A DNA stretch of 64,000 nt from Vandiemenella viatica. Taxonomy: Eukaryota; Arthropoda; Insecta; Orthoptera; Morabidae. The DNA lies in contig CM061919.1 of the NCBI GenBank assembly GCA_031002005.1, positions 11,913,687-11,977,686 of the forward strand, in the 5' to 3' direction. The notes under the pieces were generated by a model. It was not told where the DNA came from, did not search any database, and was given only the letters and a program-made list of their open reading frames with translations. This document shows positions 34,731 through 45,774 of the stretch, piece after piece. A program made the translations under genes and the position numbers. Numbering within the stretch: position 1 is the stretch's first letter; every line of letters starts with the position of its first letter.

Positions 34731-35224
34731 GTACGCTGATATTTTTGATACCGAATCGATTACATGTGGCATGTAGGATGATTATTAGTTGTTAGAGTAG
34801 AAATTTCAAAATCAGATAGAAGGGTCATTACTTAACCATATAACCTTCTGCTACAGCCTGTGGAAGAAGGAGCATAATGTACAGGGATGATTTTATAGAT
34901 AAATGAGTCAGGTACTGTGAAATAAGCTACGTAGATAGAGCCAGAAGATTTTGTATCAAATAATAGAAGATTTTAAGGTAAGAAAGAATTAGGTTTGTAG
35001 TAAAATGTAAACCGGAACAGAGCATTAATGCTGATTATAATAATATGTACTGTGATATTGTTCGATAGCCTCTTTTTTATATAAAGTCGTTGTTACTTTA
35101 AGTAATCACGCTTAATTTAAAAGAATTCGACTACTTTAAGTTAAAATATTTGGCTCTACTGTCCTTCTATCTTAACTCTAGAAACCACTGAAATAACTAC
35201 TAATCAAAAACACATTTTACCGCT

Positions 35225-35415
35225 TTATGCCTGATCGCAATAGAGGTCATTAAAGGCAGGAAATGAGTGGGGGCAGTGAACAGGAAGGAATTCGACTATT
35301 GCCTTTTGAAAAAAACCATTCTGGCATTCGCCTGGAGTGATTTTGGGAGACTATTGAAAGCTGAAATCTGCATTCCAGGAATGTTATGCCACCGCATCAC
35401 CGCTCTCCCACCATG
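35225..35415 (-). mobile_element. Degenerate SINE (family 1)
   Basis: Minus strand: GGTGGGAGAGCGGTGATGCGGTGG head, then CCTGGAATGCAGATTTCAGC, CAAAATCACTCCAGGCGAATGCC and GAATTCCTTCC body, ending at AGGCATAAAGC. Box B is lost. Confidence 0.6.
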
Positions 35416-37184
35416 GTAGGTAATTAAAAGCAGTTTTAATCATAAGGTAATACAGCTAGATTATTTCGTAAAATAAAGGATTAACTTTTTCTAGGAAGAA
35501 ATATGATTTTCTCTTCGAACAGAAAATAACTTTTAAATCTTAACATATAAAACCCATTTGCGTGATTAATCACGTCATCACACACAAACCACTGGGCCTA
35601 TTTAGGCCACATTTTCATTCTTTGTAATGGAGGTGTCGACTAAAGTTTTATGTTGTGTTTCATTCCGATAGGTGGTGCTAGAGTCTAGCTTTTGTAACAA
35701 TAAACAGACGTGAACTCATAATCGACAAATTTTAGTGCAGAAAATATTTTCACGATGGGTTTTTCATAATTTTACGTATATCACAGCAGAAATACAACAG
35801 TTAGCGGAAATTATTCTCATGATTCTCTCTGACAGAGAAAGAAGTAGGGAAAAGTGTTGTATGACCTACGTTACAGACTAGACAAAGAGCAAAGTACACC
35901 ATTCCTGCTTAACGATTCATAGTTATGTGCTTGGCAGAGATTATTTACATCAATTTATACGTCATATTAATTCTGATAAATTCATAAACAATCCAAATGG
36001 GAGCTTAGCGTCTTAATATTTTTTTAAATTGTAAGTATGTTGTGAGAGCTATTTGCCCAAAAGCAAACACTCCATCGATTTGGTGATTCTTTTGTCGTTG
36101 AGATGTTGATCCAAGTCTTCTCTTCCAATTTGATTTCCGCAAGACAAACCATCAGTCGTCAGCATTTTTTACATTGCAGTCAAAGACAGCCGTGTCCAGA
36201 GTGGACAGTGCGTACTTAATTGCGGTGTTGTTACGGGCGATGTATTGCGACCTAGTTGTAAGACAGGAACGCGCTTCGGCATCTTCTGCACCTTGTGTAG
36301 TTACGGTCAGTATTTCCCGCCACTACAAGTAAAACAATATTAATAAATCAAACATTGAGCAGCATACGATTATGCCACGGAGTTTCAGAATGTAAGGCTG
36401 CTTTTGGAGAACAGGTAACGCTTCCTTAACTATCATGTCATCTATGCACAAATAAGATCAACAACTGACTAGACGAGCGGAACTTTCCACATTGGGAAAT
36501 GAGTACACAAGAAAGTACAGAAACAGGTGGCACCAATTTCTGTTCGAGGAGAACCAGCAGAAATTTGTCGGCCTGGACGTTAGCGTACCATGTTAAGGCG
36601 ACTCTGGTCGCATTAATACCATCATACCTTCACATCCATCATGATGCGATATGGTCCTTCAGTCAGTTTCCTACCATCGACTAAATCTCCAGAAAGCATA
36701 GCCTGTGGTATCTGTTATTGATACATTTTCATGACAAAATTCAAAATCTGAGAATTTTGTAATTAATTAGAGAATGTGAAATGAATAAATATTCACTCTG
36801 GAGAATTTATGTAATTTATGGGATCCATGAAATTTCGTAATTCCTGTCGATACACCGGATCTTTGATATTTTCTCGCGTCTGGGAAGGGCGTCTCGCTGT
36901 CGAAAAGATTCATGCTTGGAGGACTAGCAGTCTTCTGTTATCTGTCAGACTTTGATTTGTTTATATACTGTTGTCTTTAATCCAGACATTATGGCTACCC
37001 AATCTCGGCAGCCTGAGTGTTAGTTACGGTGGGCCGTACGTTGGTGAATACAATCACTGCGAACCGTTTTCTTGTTCGTGAAGATAGTTTACTAAAATCT
37101 GTTGGCAAGTCCGAATTCTCTGACAGCCTGTTAGCGAGCACTTGCAATTGAGATTATTTATAAACTATCGATGACGATACTTTA

Positions 37185-37350
37185 GGGCTTTACGCCTAAT
37201 AGAAGTTGAGGTCATAAAAGGTGGGAAAGACTGGGACAAGAAATTGTAAGGAATTCGGCCATGGCTTTTAGGAGGTACTATTCTGGCATTCGACTGGAGT
37301 TATTTCGTGAAACCATGAAAAAACAAAATTTGAATCGTTGGATTGATCAC
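37185..37350 (-). mobile_element. Degenerate SINE (family 1), head lost
   Basis: Minus strand: CAAATTTTGTTTTTTCATGG, ACTCCAGTCGAATGCCAG, CATGGCCGAATTCCTTAC and end TTAGGCGTAAAGCCC correspond to body and tail of the family; the tRNA-like head is missing. Confidence 0.6.
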
Positions 37351-37499
37351 TGCTCAGGGAGTTTTCCCAAATAAAACATAGAGAAAACTCTTGGTTCTGA
37401 GTACCATACGTTTTATCGAATCAGCAGCTGTCATTATTGAGAGTATTTCTGTACGAAATTGGTGGAAATATGTTGAGATTAATACATTTCTTGGGTGAT

Positions 37500-38012
37500 C
37501 TAAATGACATTAACTAGTATGGTGTTGAGTTTATCAATGATGTGGGAGCAGGCAGACTTCCAGCGCATCGAATCACACTTAATGTCGGTGTTCCGATTAT
37601 ATTTCTTTGAAACTTCTACAAAATTTTTGTTTTGACTCGAAGTGAATTTTATGCAACGATATCTGATCAGTTGTACTAATTTCGTGAAGAGTATCGGTTG
37701 TATTTGCTTCAACCCGCAAATCAAGTTAACTGGTTCTGAAGTTACTGTTCTTTTGAACATAATTCTATGGTTCAGACAAAGCTTGCCGATCCAGTCCTTA
37801 CCCATATCATTGCCGGTCCTTACATTAACCGTCCATGTGAACGAAGTTGCGGGATACAGCGCTAGCCCACGTCGTAAAAACAGTGCACTCAAGGTCACGC
37901 AGTTTTGGATCGCATCACCCTTGTTCCTAGTTTGCGTCGCCCAAGATGGGACAGGTGTTTCTGACCGTCGTAACGCAGTTTTGTATGCGTTTGGAATATT
38001 TCGATGGTTCAA
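37500..38012 (-). pseudogene. Unrecognised 170-codon open frame
   Basis: Longest open frame in this interval, on the minus strand, from ATG 38012. The stretch GKDWIGKLCLNHRIMFKRTV faintly recalls the G-K/R-D-W-x-x-x-FLKRH helix of CENP-B/pogo-type HTH domains, but no other part of such a protein can be matched. A 133-codon frame overlaps on the opposite strand. I give no function; it may be an old transposase remnant or chance. Confidence 0.2.
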
Positions 38013-38099
38013 GATCTATGTAGGTTATGTTGCTGCCGTTTAGGAACACGATCGTACATATACTACATTAACAGACGAAATTAATGTTCACGAACAAGA

Positions 38100-38950
38100 A
38101 CGAACTCTGAGGTGTCAAAAATCATGGAATACTTCCTGATATCATGCAGGAACCCACTTCTTCCGGTGAAATGCAGTAACCCGACGTGTCATTGACTCAA
38201 CAAGTCGTTGGATGACTCCTGAAGATATATTATGCCATATTAACTCCACAGCCATTCATAATTGCGAAAGTATTGCCGTTGCTGGACGGAGTGCACGAAC
38301 TGATCGTGTTCCAGATATGTTTCACTGTAATCATGTCCAGCAATCTAGATGTCCATATAATTCTCTCAAATGGTCAAGAATGTTCCTTACACCAAACGTG
38401 AACAACTTTGGCCCCTGTGAAATAGCACATTGTCGTCCTGGAAAAGTCCATCGTTGTTTGCGAATGGCTGCAAATGGCTGGTCACTTCAGTTTGACCAGA
38501 GGTCCCAGTCCATTAGATGTAAACGCAACCCATATCGGGATGGTGCCACCACCAACTAGCACTGTGCATTTATCACAACCTGTGTCCATGGCCTCATGGG
38601 ATTTGTGCCACATTGGAACCCATCTATCAGTTCTTAGCACACATCTGATCTGTTCGTGTAAACTTTTATGCAGTTATTTAGAGTTCAAGTTCACGAGTCC
38701 AGGAGATGGGCTGCTGCCGATGCTGATTTGTTATCAAAGATCCTTCCGTAAGCCTTCATCAACGCTATACTTCGCTGCACTGACCGCACGGACACGCCTG
38801 CCTGTCGTACGTCCCTGATTGAGTGTTGCTGTTCTTTGACGCAGTGTCGTCTGTCTGTCAACACTGTCACCTCGGTGGTCGCGGTCATTAAGTAGACGTG
38901 GCGACCACTGCGTTGCCCAAGGATGAAGGTAATACCAGAAATTGCATTTT
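38100..38950 (-). pseudogene. Tc1-like transposase remnant
   Basis: Reading the minus strand from about 38950, degraded frames give an N-terminal HTH-like piece (QTTLRQRTATLNQ, about 38900). A GCVY/WVAFTSNGLGPLVKLK block (about 38530) and FSRTTMCYF/FQDDN (about 38450, second Asp region) follow, then a C-terminal WHNISSGVIQRLVESMTRR block (about 38245-38180), the W-x-x-I-P-x-x-x-I-x-x-LV-x-SM-x-RR signature of Tc1 transposases. Every block is in a different frame or carries stops, so it is long dead. Inverted ends were not located. Confidence 0.6.
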
Positions 38951-39004
38951 CGTGACATTCTCGTATATAGATCAACGAATGTTGTTCACGAATAATTTCA
39001 GAAA

Positions 39005-39178
39005 TGGAATGCTCTAGCGTGGGCGTCCGGTCATCCAGATTTGGGTTTTCCACGGTTTCCCAAATCTCTCCAGGTGAATGCCGGGATGTTTCCTTGAACA
39101 CTCCATGGTCGAATTCCTTTATGTTCCTTACTCCCAGTCCCTCGACCTCAACGAGGCGTAAAGCTTTAAGCAAGCCCT
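39005..39178 (+). mobile_element. SINE (family 1), head truncated
   Basis: GGGCGTCCGGTCATCCAGATTTGGGTTTTCCACGGTTTCCCAAAT, then CTCCAGGTGAATGCCGGGAT and GACCTCAACGAGGCGTAAAGC give body and tail in plus orientation. Box B is missing. Confidence 0.75.
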
Positions 39179-39313
39179 AGCGCCAGCTACCGTTCCGCCT
39201 TCAAAACCTGTTAATTCATGTCATGCAGCGAATAATCACATCAGAAAACCTTTCACACTTCCCACGATAGTACGAGAAAATTAAAACCCCGACACTGCAT
39301 GACACGTTTGACA

Positions 39314-39452
39314 CAGCGGGGGGGGGGGGGGCCTCAAGCTCCTCCTCCCCTCAAAGTACCTAGGTCCACCCCGACATCGTAATTTTGAAGACCTTGGCCT
39401 ACCCCTGCCCCACTCAAGCCCCTCCCAAACCAAAACCCTGGATCCGCCACAG
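39314..39452. mobile_element. hAT MITE remnant
   Basis: The right end CCTGGATCCGCCACAG (39437-39452) is the complement of the CTGTGGCGGATCCAGG type of hAT end. A 15-G run at 39318-39332 marks the left side. It is short, G/C-homopolymer rich and non-coding. Confidence 0.5.
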
Positions 39453-40291
39453 CACATTTGTACCTTTCTTCCACGGTGCTACCGCCATCTTGATATTTTC
39501 ATCTTCCTGTGCTATGACTTTCGGCACTTCAGTCAATTTCATGACGTGCTAGAGATATTTAGCTTAGTAATTTGTTAACGTACAGGACTGAATGTTTAAA
39601 ATAGCTTTTTTGTACTACTAAAATTATTTTCCCTTGAATGTTTGTACGTGAGCAGATTGAACAGAAGTTAGCGACACTTTTTTCCTTAACATTTTATTTT
39701 ACCTAGTATACTTTTTAATCTCGTGGCTAAAACATATCTTATAAATTTCAGGAAACTCAATAAATTTTTGTGCTTAATTTTGTCATGTCTTGGTTGAAGT
39801 TAAAAGATTAATTTTGTAGAAGTTCGAAATATTATTAAATTGCTGCCTACATGTAACACTATCGGGAGACGCCGCGACCTTAGTAGAACTAATTTCGTAA
39901 CTGGAGCTGCAGTAGAAAATCATGAAAAAAGAAGTCACAAAAAATTCGACTTTGAAAACAGACTGAAAATTTGAAAGGAAACTGTCAGGATCAATGATTT
40001 TAATTGTTGAAAGTTGTTTTGATAAATAAATATTTTCTCCTTTAGGTTGCAAAAGCTGAAAATAGAATGTGATGTTGAGATCTATTACCAAGGACTCCAT
40101 AAAAAGTTTTTATCTCTGTATTTTTATGTTAATGGTATAAGTAATAAAAGTTGTTGGGATTATCAATGTAGATACAGAAACGACTACTGTTTTAGTTTGA
40201 TGAAACTTCTCTGTCAGTGAAGTTGATCCCCAGTAAAGTTAATAGCTTGTTAATCTTGCCATTGTGGAGTGACCTTATGCATTTCCCACAG

Positions 40292-40459
40292 GACATGATA
40301 TTCGGAGCAGTCGATAGAGGCGTCACGGTGCCTCAAGACGTTGCGACGGAACTTGTGTACAGCTCCATGAAGTGTCCCAGCCCTGAGCTGTTTAATCTTC
40401 GTTGCCTCATGACAAGAATCCACATCCGCACTTTGCAGCGAGTGGACTGGTATTTATAA
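40292..40459 (+). CDS. Putative host gene, terminal exon (55 codons)
   Basis: It begins after a good acceptor (TTTCCCACAG at 40282-40291) in phase 0 and runs 55 codons to TAA 40457-40459. The product DMIFGAVDRGVTVPQDVATE...RCLMTRIHIRTLQRVDWYL has balanced composition and higher GC than its surroundings. An AATAAA lies 103 bp after the stop (40562-40567). Phase and strand match the donor at 34731. No family is recognised. Alternatives are a terminal exon of another transcript, or an old exonised repeat. Confidence 0.45.
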   Translation, partial: DMIFGAVDRGVTVPQDVATELVYSSMKCPSPELFNLRCLMTRIHIRTLQRVDWYL

Positions 40460-40561
40460 AATATGTTGCATTACATTTATAGAAGTTGATTCACAATTTC
40501 TGTCTCTCCATGTACGGGAGTATAATGGTGAAACTTATTGGTCGTTATCCTATAACATCTA

Positions 40562-40567
40562 AATAAA
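40562..40567 (+). terminator. Polyadenylation signal of putative host gene
   Basis: AATAAA about 100 bp downstream of the TAA at 40457-40459. Confidence 0.4.
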
Positions 40568-40837
40568 ATAATTTGATTGTTTTAAATAATGTGGAGGCAA
40601 AATTTATTTAATATTAAAAAAATCTTCACTTTTATTTTAAAGTGATTTAAGATTATACAAAACAAGTCTTCATGAAATAAGCGCGTACCGTAAATTACTT
40701 CAGCACTATGTGATACTGGCATTGGCCCTGACAGAGCGTAATCTGCGGTTTAGGATGCAAACTACAGACATGCAATCTTGAACATCAAACTAATTACCGA
40801 TTTGTCCCCGTGCATAAACTAAAGACCAACCGGATTT

Positions 40838-41075
40838 TCTTAGGCAGAGGGTCTGGGACGCAGTGATTAAGGCATCTGAATGTAGATAGAAGGATCCCCG
40901 GTTCGAGTCCCTGTCTCGGTAGGGATTTTCAAGGGACCTCAACCCGATCTCACTACTGGCCCAGTGTGCACTGCAATGTGAAGTACGCCAGAACACTTCC
41001 ATGATTCGGATTTCGTGTTAAAATGTATGTCCGTTTTACCCGGTAGGATTACTGGGCTAAGTAAGTGAAGGTAGC
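40838..41075 (+). mobile_element. tRNA-derived SINE (family 2)
   Basis: Head with GACGCAGTGATTAAGGCATC (box A region) and GGTTCGAGTCCC (box B, 40900-40911), then a body (GTAGGGATTTTCAAGGGACC, GTGTGCACTGCAATGTGAAG, CCGTTTTACCCGG) unrelated to family 1. It is the only copy of this family I see in the window. Confidence 0.75.
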
Positions 41076-41234
41076 TGCGGTGTATGCACGGCAGATCGAA
41101 ACTCTGTCAATCGGCAGCCGAATCCGTTAGGAAATACTGGCCACGCACTATTATGTTTATTATTTACGTAGGCGCTGAAATGGAGATGGAATTCAGTGCG
41201 GGATGAATCATTCGTAAATATTCGTCTACACATA

Positions 41235-41921
41235 CAGGGTGTCCAGGCATGGAAGGATAGTCCTGCACCCGCAGGCAGGTCACATCATGTCCTACTATGC
41301 GACAAAATTATATTTTAGTAAGTCTCACCATTTTCGAGATATTGATTTGTTTTTTTTTTTTTAATTTTTTTTCGGAGCATTCGACTTTGTTCAGTTTATT
41401 CCATGCCATTTCTACAAATTAAGACTAATGAAACCCTAGTTTTTTTTAAAAAATTTACTCAAGGATTAATCTAGTCTTCTCGGGTGACTAGGCGAGTGGG
41501 CAGGGTGTTAAGTTAAAAGCCTTTAAATCTTTTTTAAAATCACTATCATTTTTCACCACATGTTTAAAATGCACAATGAACTCTTTAGCAGACTGAACTA
41601 CCATATACAATCATTTTAAAAGACGTATAAAATAATTATACCATTTAAGATTTTTAAAAGGTTTTTTCTTAACTTTTTAAGGAAAAAACAATTTTTTTGA
41701 TGTTTCAAAGATCTTACAGTAAATTAAAAAAAGGTTCAAAAATTCTCAATTTGTAGAAATGGTATGGAATAAATTGAACAAATTCACATGTTTCAAAAAA
41801 ATATTTCAAATAAATCTCGAAAATGGTGAGAATTTTAGAAAAATAAAATTTTGTCATATAGTATGAAATTATGTAACCTGTCTGTGGTTGCCGGATTATC
41901 CTTTCATTCCTGGAGTCCCTG
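41235..41921. mobile_element. Foldback mariner-type MITE, 687 bp
   Basis: Left end CAGGGTGTCCAGGCATGGAA and right end TTCATTCCTGGAGTCCCTG are inverted. The similarity continues inward for about 200 bp on each arm (for example CTCACCATTTTCGAGAT at 41325 and its complement at 41818-41834; TTTATTCCATGCCATTTCTA at 41394 and its complement at 41750-41775). A TA lies on the left; on the right the site reads TG then TA. There is no coding capacity. The CAGGGTGT end relates it to the element at 48698. Confidence 0.85.
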
Positions 41922-42049
41922 TGTATATATATCGTTGGTGTGTGAAGATCACAAACGGTGGATGGAGCCCGCTAGCGGTCAGAGCTGACGACAGACCAAG
42001 TTCAGTGCCTGCTTATGCCAGCGTCCACTTATCACATCAAGTGTTGACG

Positions 42050-42140
42050 TAATATTTTTATCGACCCCTCCCCCTTGGTGAGAATTTGCTGAGTCCCCTC
42101 CCACCTAGTCCGAACTCACGCAATTAATGGAAGCCCTCTA
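42050..42140. mobile_element. Remnant of Harbinger-type MITE (right half)
   Basis: The C-rich stretch ACCCCTCCCCCTTGG, then GAACTCACGCAATTAATGGAAGCCCTC, resembles the right half of the MITE at 45568-45768 (CCTCACGTAATTAATGGACG). Confidence 0.4.
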
Positions 42141-42801
42141 AGAAGGTATTAACGAGATCAGAGGAGTTATTTATTACTCAGGCTCTTTGTCGTTCCGTCC
42201 ACCTGCTGATTTGTGTACCTGTAAAAATCCTTCTCTTACATCCCAGATGCAGGCTGATCCCGGTGGGTTTTAACGTTAGCCAACCTTGGCATCTTGGAAA
42301 CTACACCTCTCTCGCCATTGCCAGTGCGGATCAGAGACACACAACATTTTAGTATATTTAACAACTAACTTGCTTCCTTGTTGGCTATTCGAATCAACCA
42401 CTGACTTTCATAGTGAAAATACCGTATCATTGGCTGGTTAGGTGGTACTATATTTCGCAGAAAAGCGTCCACGAAGTCAAATTTACAATTATTTGATTCA
42501 TGGTGGCTTTTAGCAGTACCACCGCCAATTCTTACACCATGTCTTAGGAATTATTTACATTCTTCCACCAGATTATCAAGCCAGCATCATTTCTTAAGAT
42601 TTATGGATACTCTGTCTGATCGCTTTTGTCCGTAGAACTGTTTCGGGTGTTTATGGATGAGTCCCTGGGATATTTACAACTCCCTCAAATGAGTCGATAT
42701 CCTCTCAGTTGTTTTTCTTCTCTGGTAGTCAATCCTTGGATTAGTTTGCGGCGGATCTCCATTCAGCTCTATTCTCTGCCCTGTTACCTCCTATCAACAT
42801 A

Positions 42802-43282
42802 CGAGGGTTGAATGATAAATAATGCCTCCACCTTCATAACTCTTCAACAGATGGCAGCACTGGTATATGGTATGTACTGCCTTGTTCTGTAGACTCTCCT
42901 CTACAGCTCCAGTCGGCGGGAAGCTTTAGCATTGAACGGTTGTAGTGTTACAGTGTAAATTATGGAACCCTGTGCAGACGGTCGGTCAATGCGATTTAAG
43001 CAACGTGCAGTCATTGAATTCTTGACAGCAGAAGGTGTCACCCCAAAGGAGATTCATCAAAGAATGCAAGCTGTTTATGGTGATTGTGTCGATGTGAGTA
43101 CTGTGCATCGCTGGGCGAGTAAGTTTGAAGATGTTGAGGTGGTAACATCTGACTTGCGTGACAAACAAAGAGTTGGACGTCCTGTGACAGCAACCACCGA
43201 GTTTTACAAGCAAAAAGTTGACAGACTGATTCAGGACGATCGTCGTATCACTCAGAGAGAAATTACAAGCATAAGGTTGTTT
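42802..43282 (+). mobile_element. Mariner element, 5' part only
   Basis: The left inverted repeat CGAGGGTTGAATGATAAATA follows a TA (42800-42801). The 5' leader is 160 bp. Homology to mariner stops near 43278, within the HTH region, and no right inverted repeat is found, so the copy is truncated. Confidence 0.85.
42962..43282 (+). pseudogene. Mariner transposase, N-terminal domain (truncated)
   Basis: ATG 42962 starts a clean frame of about 104 mariner-type residues. First HTH: RAVIEFLTAEGVTPKEIHQR with VYGDCVDVSTVHRWASKF. A GRP AT-hook-like minor-groove contact, VGRPVT, follows, then the start of the second HTH, DRLIQDDRRITQREI. It then runs into unrelated sequence (SIRLFLTL, stop). Full mariner transposases are about 345 residues, so the DD34D catalytic domain is wholly missing. 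The N-terminus alone could bind its inverted repeat if expressed. Confidence 0.88.
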
Positions 43283-43790
43283 TTGACGCTGTGAATACTT
43301 CATTTTTTGTATGACAGAATGATCTTAGCGTTATTCTATGATTATGGGACTGATCCATTGTGCAGGCATGAAGAGAAGACTCTAGACAAGTGACTGATAG
43401 TTCCCTCGGCAACTAGCTTCAATGTATCTATACGGACACCACTATCTATAAGATACCTTACTTCAGAGGAAGGTACTGTACATCTGCCACTGCGGATACA
43501 TTAGAGAGGTTTGAGAATATCATAGGTCTCTCTAAGCTGTCACTACAGACATTTCTGACAATATCTAAAATTTTCTCTTTGTCAGAAATTTTGCTATTAT
43601 TTGCTCCTTACCGAGTGTGAGTTTTCACTTCGCTCTATTTAAAACTTTTTCTTCTCTAAACTATCTCTTTATACGACCTCATTTTACTTATTTATGATGG
43701 TCTTCATTTTTTTTAATTTCACACAAGTTTTACATCTCAGAACACTCTACCTTGTCATAATCCCACAGAGTCTTTATTTCCCTTCTCTTA
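43283..43790. other. Unassigned spacer
   Basis: No gene or repeat end seen; includes T-rich stretches. Confidence 0.35.
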
Positions 43791-43794
43791 ATAA

Positions 43795-44440
43795 CTTGAG
43801 ATTCGCGGATGAGATGAGCGTATGCCCAACAACATTGTAGAACTCAAACCCTTGGTTACCGATCTCATCCCAAAGTGTAAAGCAGTTGGCCTGAAATTGA
43901 AACTTTCAAAAACAAAAGTTATGTCCAACAAATGGGGGAATATACAAATAAATGATATATATTTAGAAAATGTCATTCATCTTGGCCAGCTTGTAAATAT
44001 GAGAGAAGATAATGTAAGAGCAGAAATTTTTTGCCTTACCAAGCTGAGATGGCAAGCTTTGGGGATCCATTTAAATATCCTAAAATCTAAAGAAAATAGT
44101 GATCTAAGTGAATCTATAAAAGAAAAACTTGGAACGGCCGAAGAGCTATGGAAAGATAAACGATAGGCTTTACTAGGAAGGACAAGAATATTGCAACCGA
44201 TATTAGATCAGTTACAAAGGCCACAGACATCTTGGAGAACATAGCTTGCTTGCATGGACCGGCCATTTTGCTTTTAGGAATGATGAAATACGGGTAAAAA
44301 TAATGCTGCAGTGGAGCCCAGAGAACTTCAAGAACACCAAGAAGAAGACCACTAGACCGATCGTACAAGGACATACGCAGATTTACTGGCAGAGACCGTG
44401 CTACTTGGTGAAGACTGTTACAGTTAGTTCTATGTGAAAT
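43795..44440 (+). pseudogene. RTE-like LINE, RT C-terminal remnant
   Basis: It starts at TTCGCGGATGAGATGAGC, reading FADEMS, the Y/F-A-D-D active-site box with the second Asp replaced by Glu. After a frameshift come LVTDLIPKCKAVGLKLKLSKTKVMSNKWG (43849) and IHLGQLVNM. C-terminal parts of other frames read LAWTGHFAFRNDE (44250) and WSPENFKNTKKKTTRP. The GLKLNLSKTKVM..., GH-x-A-R-x-D and W-x-P order is typical of RTE-clade LINEs. It is 5'-truncated, with several stops. Confidence 0.7.
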
Positions 44441-44796
44441 CATAACTCTAAAAGGCCACTTAATTCCTCAAATTAACTCATTGTCGATGATAATGACATC
44501 TCTGGTAAGGCTTTCAAACTATAGAAGATTGCAACAAACGGGTATTTGCAGTTGTATGATAAACTGTTAAAGTTCATTTATCTGTAATATAATCTATCGC
44601 TGATTATTGTTGTTATTAATTACTTGTTATGCTTTTTCATACATAAATTTTTACTTTCACTGTTTGCATTAAATTATTCGGCTCCTGCCTTGACAATTTC
44701 ATGATTTTCTGTCTGTATAAATTATTATGGTTTACTGTTCAAAGATTCGTAATGCACTGAGAGCTTGCAATTGCACTTTCGCTCTCCGTGTCGCAG

Positions 44797-45030
44797 GTAT
44801 GACGGTAGCATGTCGCCCAGCAGCAACAACTCCGTGAGCCTGGACAGTGGCCTGTCAGTGGACAACCCACCACCCGACGGACGCAATGTCCGAGTCAACA
44901 GAGAAAACGGCGAGGACGACGAATCCGACGAGACTTCTGGCGACGGGTCGAATGACGAGTCAGCTGACGATTCTGACGATGAGCGCTCCTACAGCGAGGA
45001 AGAGCAAAGGCTCGCACCGCCAGCTGAGGA
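44797..45030 (+). CDS. Candidate host cassette exon, acidic serine-rich
   Basis: The exon is bounded by a pyrimidine-rich acceptor ending TGTCGCAG (44796) and a donor GAGGA|GTGAGTAC (45031). Its length of 234 nt is a multiple of three and it starts and ends in phase 2, so it can be included or skipped without changing frame. It encodes YDGSMSPSSNNSVSLDSGLS, then a proline/asparagine stretch and a long Asp/Glu/Ser run (DDESDETSGD...DDSDDERSYSEEEQ), which looks disordered. GC content is far above the flanks. No family is recognised. It cannot join directly to the 34730 donor, where an immediate stop would result, so other exons or another gene are implied. Confidence 0.45.
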
Positions 45031-45236
45031 GTGAGTACATCTGCATAAAGATAAATTCAACCTCATTTCTTTGATGGACAATTATTTGATTGTGCGTGAG
45101 TGTGCTTCTGGTAGGGAGAAATTTTCGTCATTGCACACACTTCCGACATTAATATATTTAAGATGACAGCAGGCTGAATTAGGTCTGTTCAAGGATAAAG
45201 GCTGTCTCGCTTCTATAATAGCTTTTACATTGAGCC

Positions 45237-45450
45237 GGGTGGGTGAGTGTTAATACCAACGCCTGGCATTTGAAGGACGTGGTTCAAATACCCGCCCAGC
45301 CATACAGATTGTTTTTTCTACCGTGATTCCCTGAAATAACTACTGGCGAATGCCGGAATGGTTATTCACAAAAGCTGTCGCCAAATTCCTTCCAGTTGCT
45401 TCACACCATCCTCACCCGACTATAATCACCTCGAGGCCCTACGATCCATA
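45237..45450 (+). mobile_element. Degenerate SINE (family 1)
   Basis: GTGGGTGAGTGTTAATACCAACGCCTGGCATTTGAAGGACGTGGTTCAAATACCCG gives the tRNA-like head with a mutated box B, followed by GGCGAATGCCGGAATGG and CACCTCGAGG. Confidence 0.65.
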
Positions 45451-45567
45451 AAGTGTATCAGAGTGTGTGTATGTGATAGAGAGAGGGGGGGGGAGAGATG
45501 GAGGGAGGTAAAGGTTATTGGGGATAAGTTTTCATTGTTCTATTCATCTTTGATATTAATATGGTTA

Positions 45568-45768
45568 GGGAGCGTCCATTAATGACGTGAGGTGTTTTTC
45601 CGGAATTCCGGACCCCACCCCCCTCTCTCTCTGGTGAGACTTCGTGAGATCTGGCCGGATCCCCCCCCCCTAAAATGACGTGAGATTTTGATGAGACCCC
45701 TCTCCCCTCTGAAAATCGACACCGCAGCTTTTTGAGACCTTCACCTCACGTAATTAATGGACGTCTCC
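45568..45768. mobile_element. Harbinger-type MITE, 201 bp
   Basis: Inverted ends GGGAGCGTCCATTAATGACG and CGTAATTAATGGACGTCTCC are flanked by TTA (45565-45567 and 45769-45771). The interior has long C runs and TGACGTGAG/CTCACGT words. Non-coding. Confidence 0.9.
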
Positions 45769-45774
45769 TTAGTA

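Larger units (their letters stand above)
34731..40291 (+). other. Putative intron with SINEs and Tc1 remnant
   Basis: 5.6-kb interval between GTACGC (34731) and TTTCCCACAG (40291). It holds SINEs at 35225, 37185 and 39010, a Tc1-like remnant on the minus strand (38100-38950) and a hAT end (39314-39452). Confidence 0.4.

Noticed and set aside
37500..38043. Overlapping long frames on both strands, one faintly CENP-B-like
   Set aside because: A single weak motif is not enough for a pogo-type call; listed only as an unrecognised frame.
40895..40915. Possible tRNA gene at GGTTCGAGTCCC
   Set aside because: No matching acceptor stem and a long SINE-like body follows; called SINE family 2.
44847..45074. 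Alternative threonine-rich frame over the candidate exon
   Set aside because: It runs through the donor site and has less natural composition than the acidic frame, which fits the splice borders.
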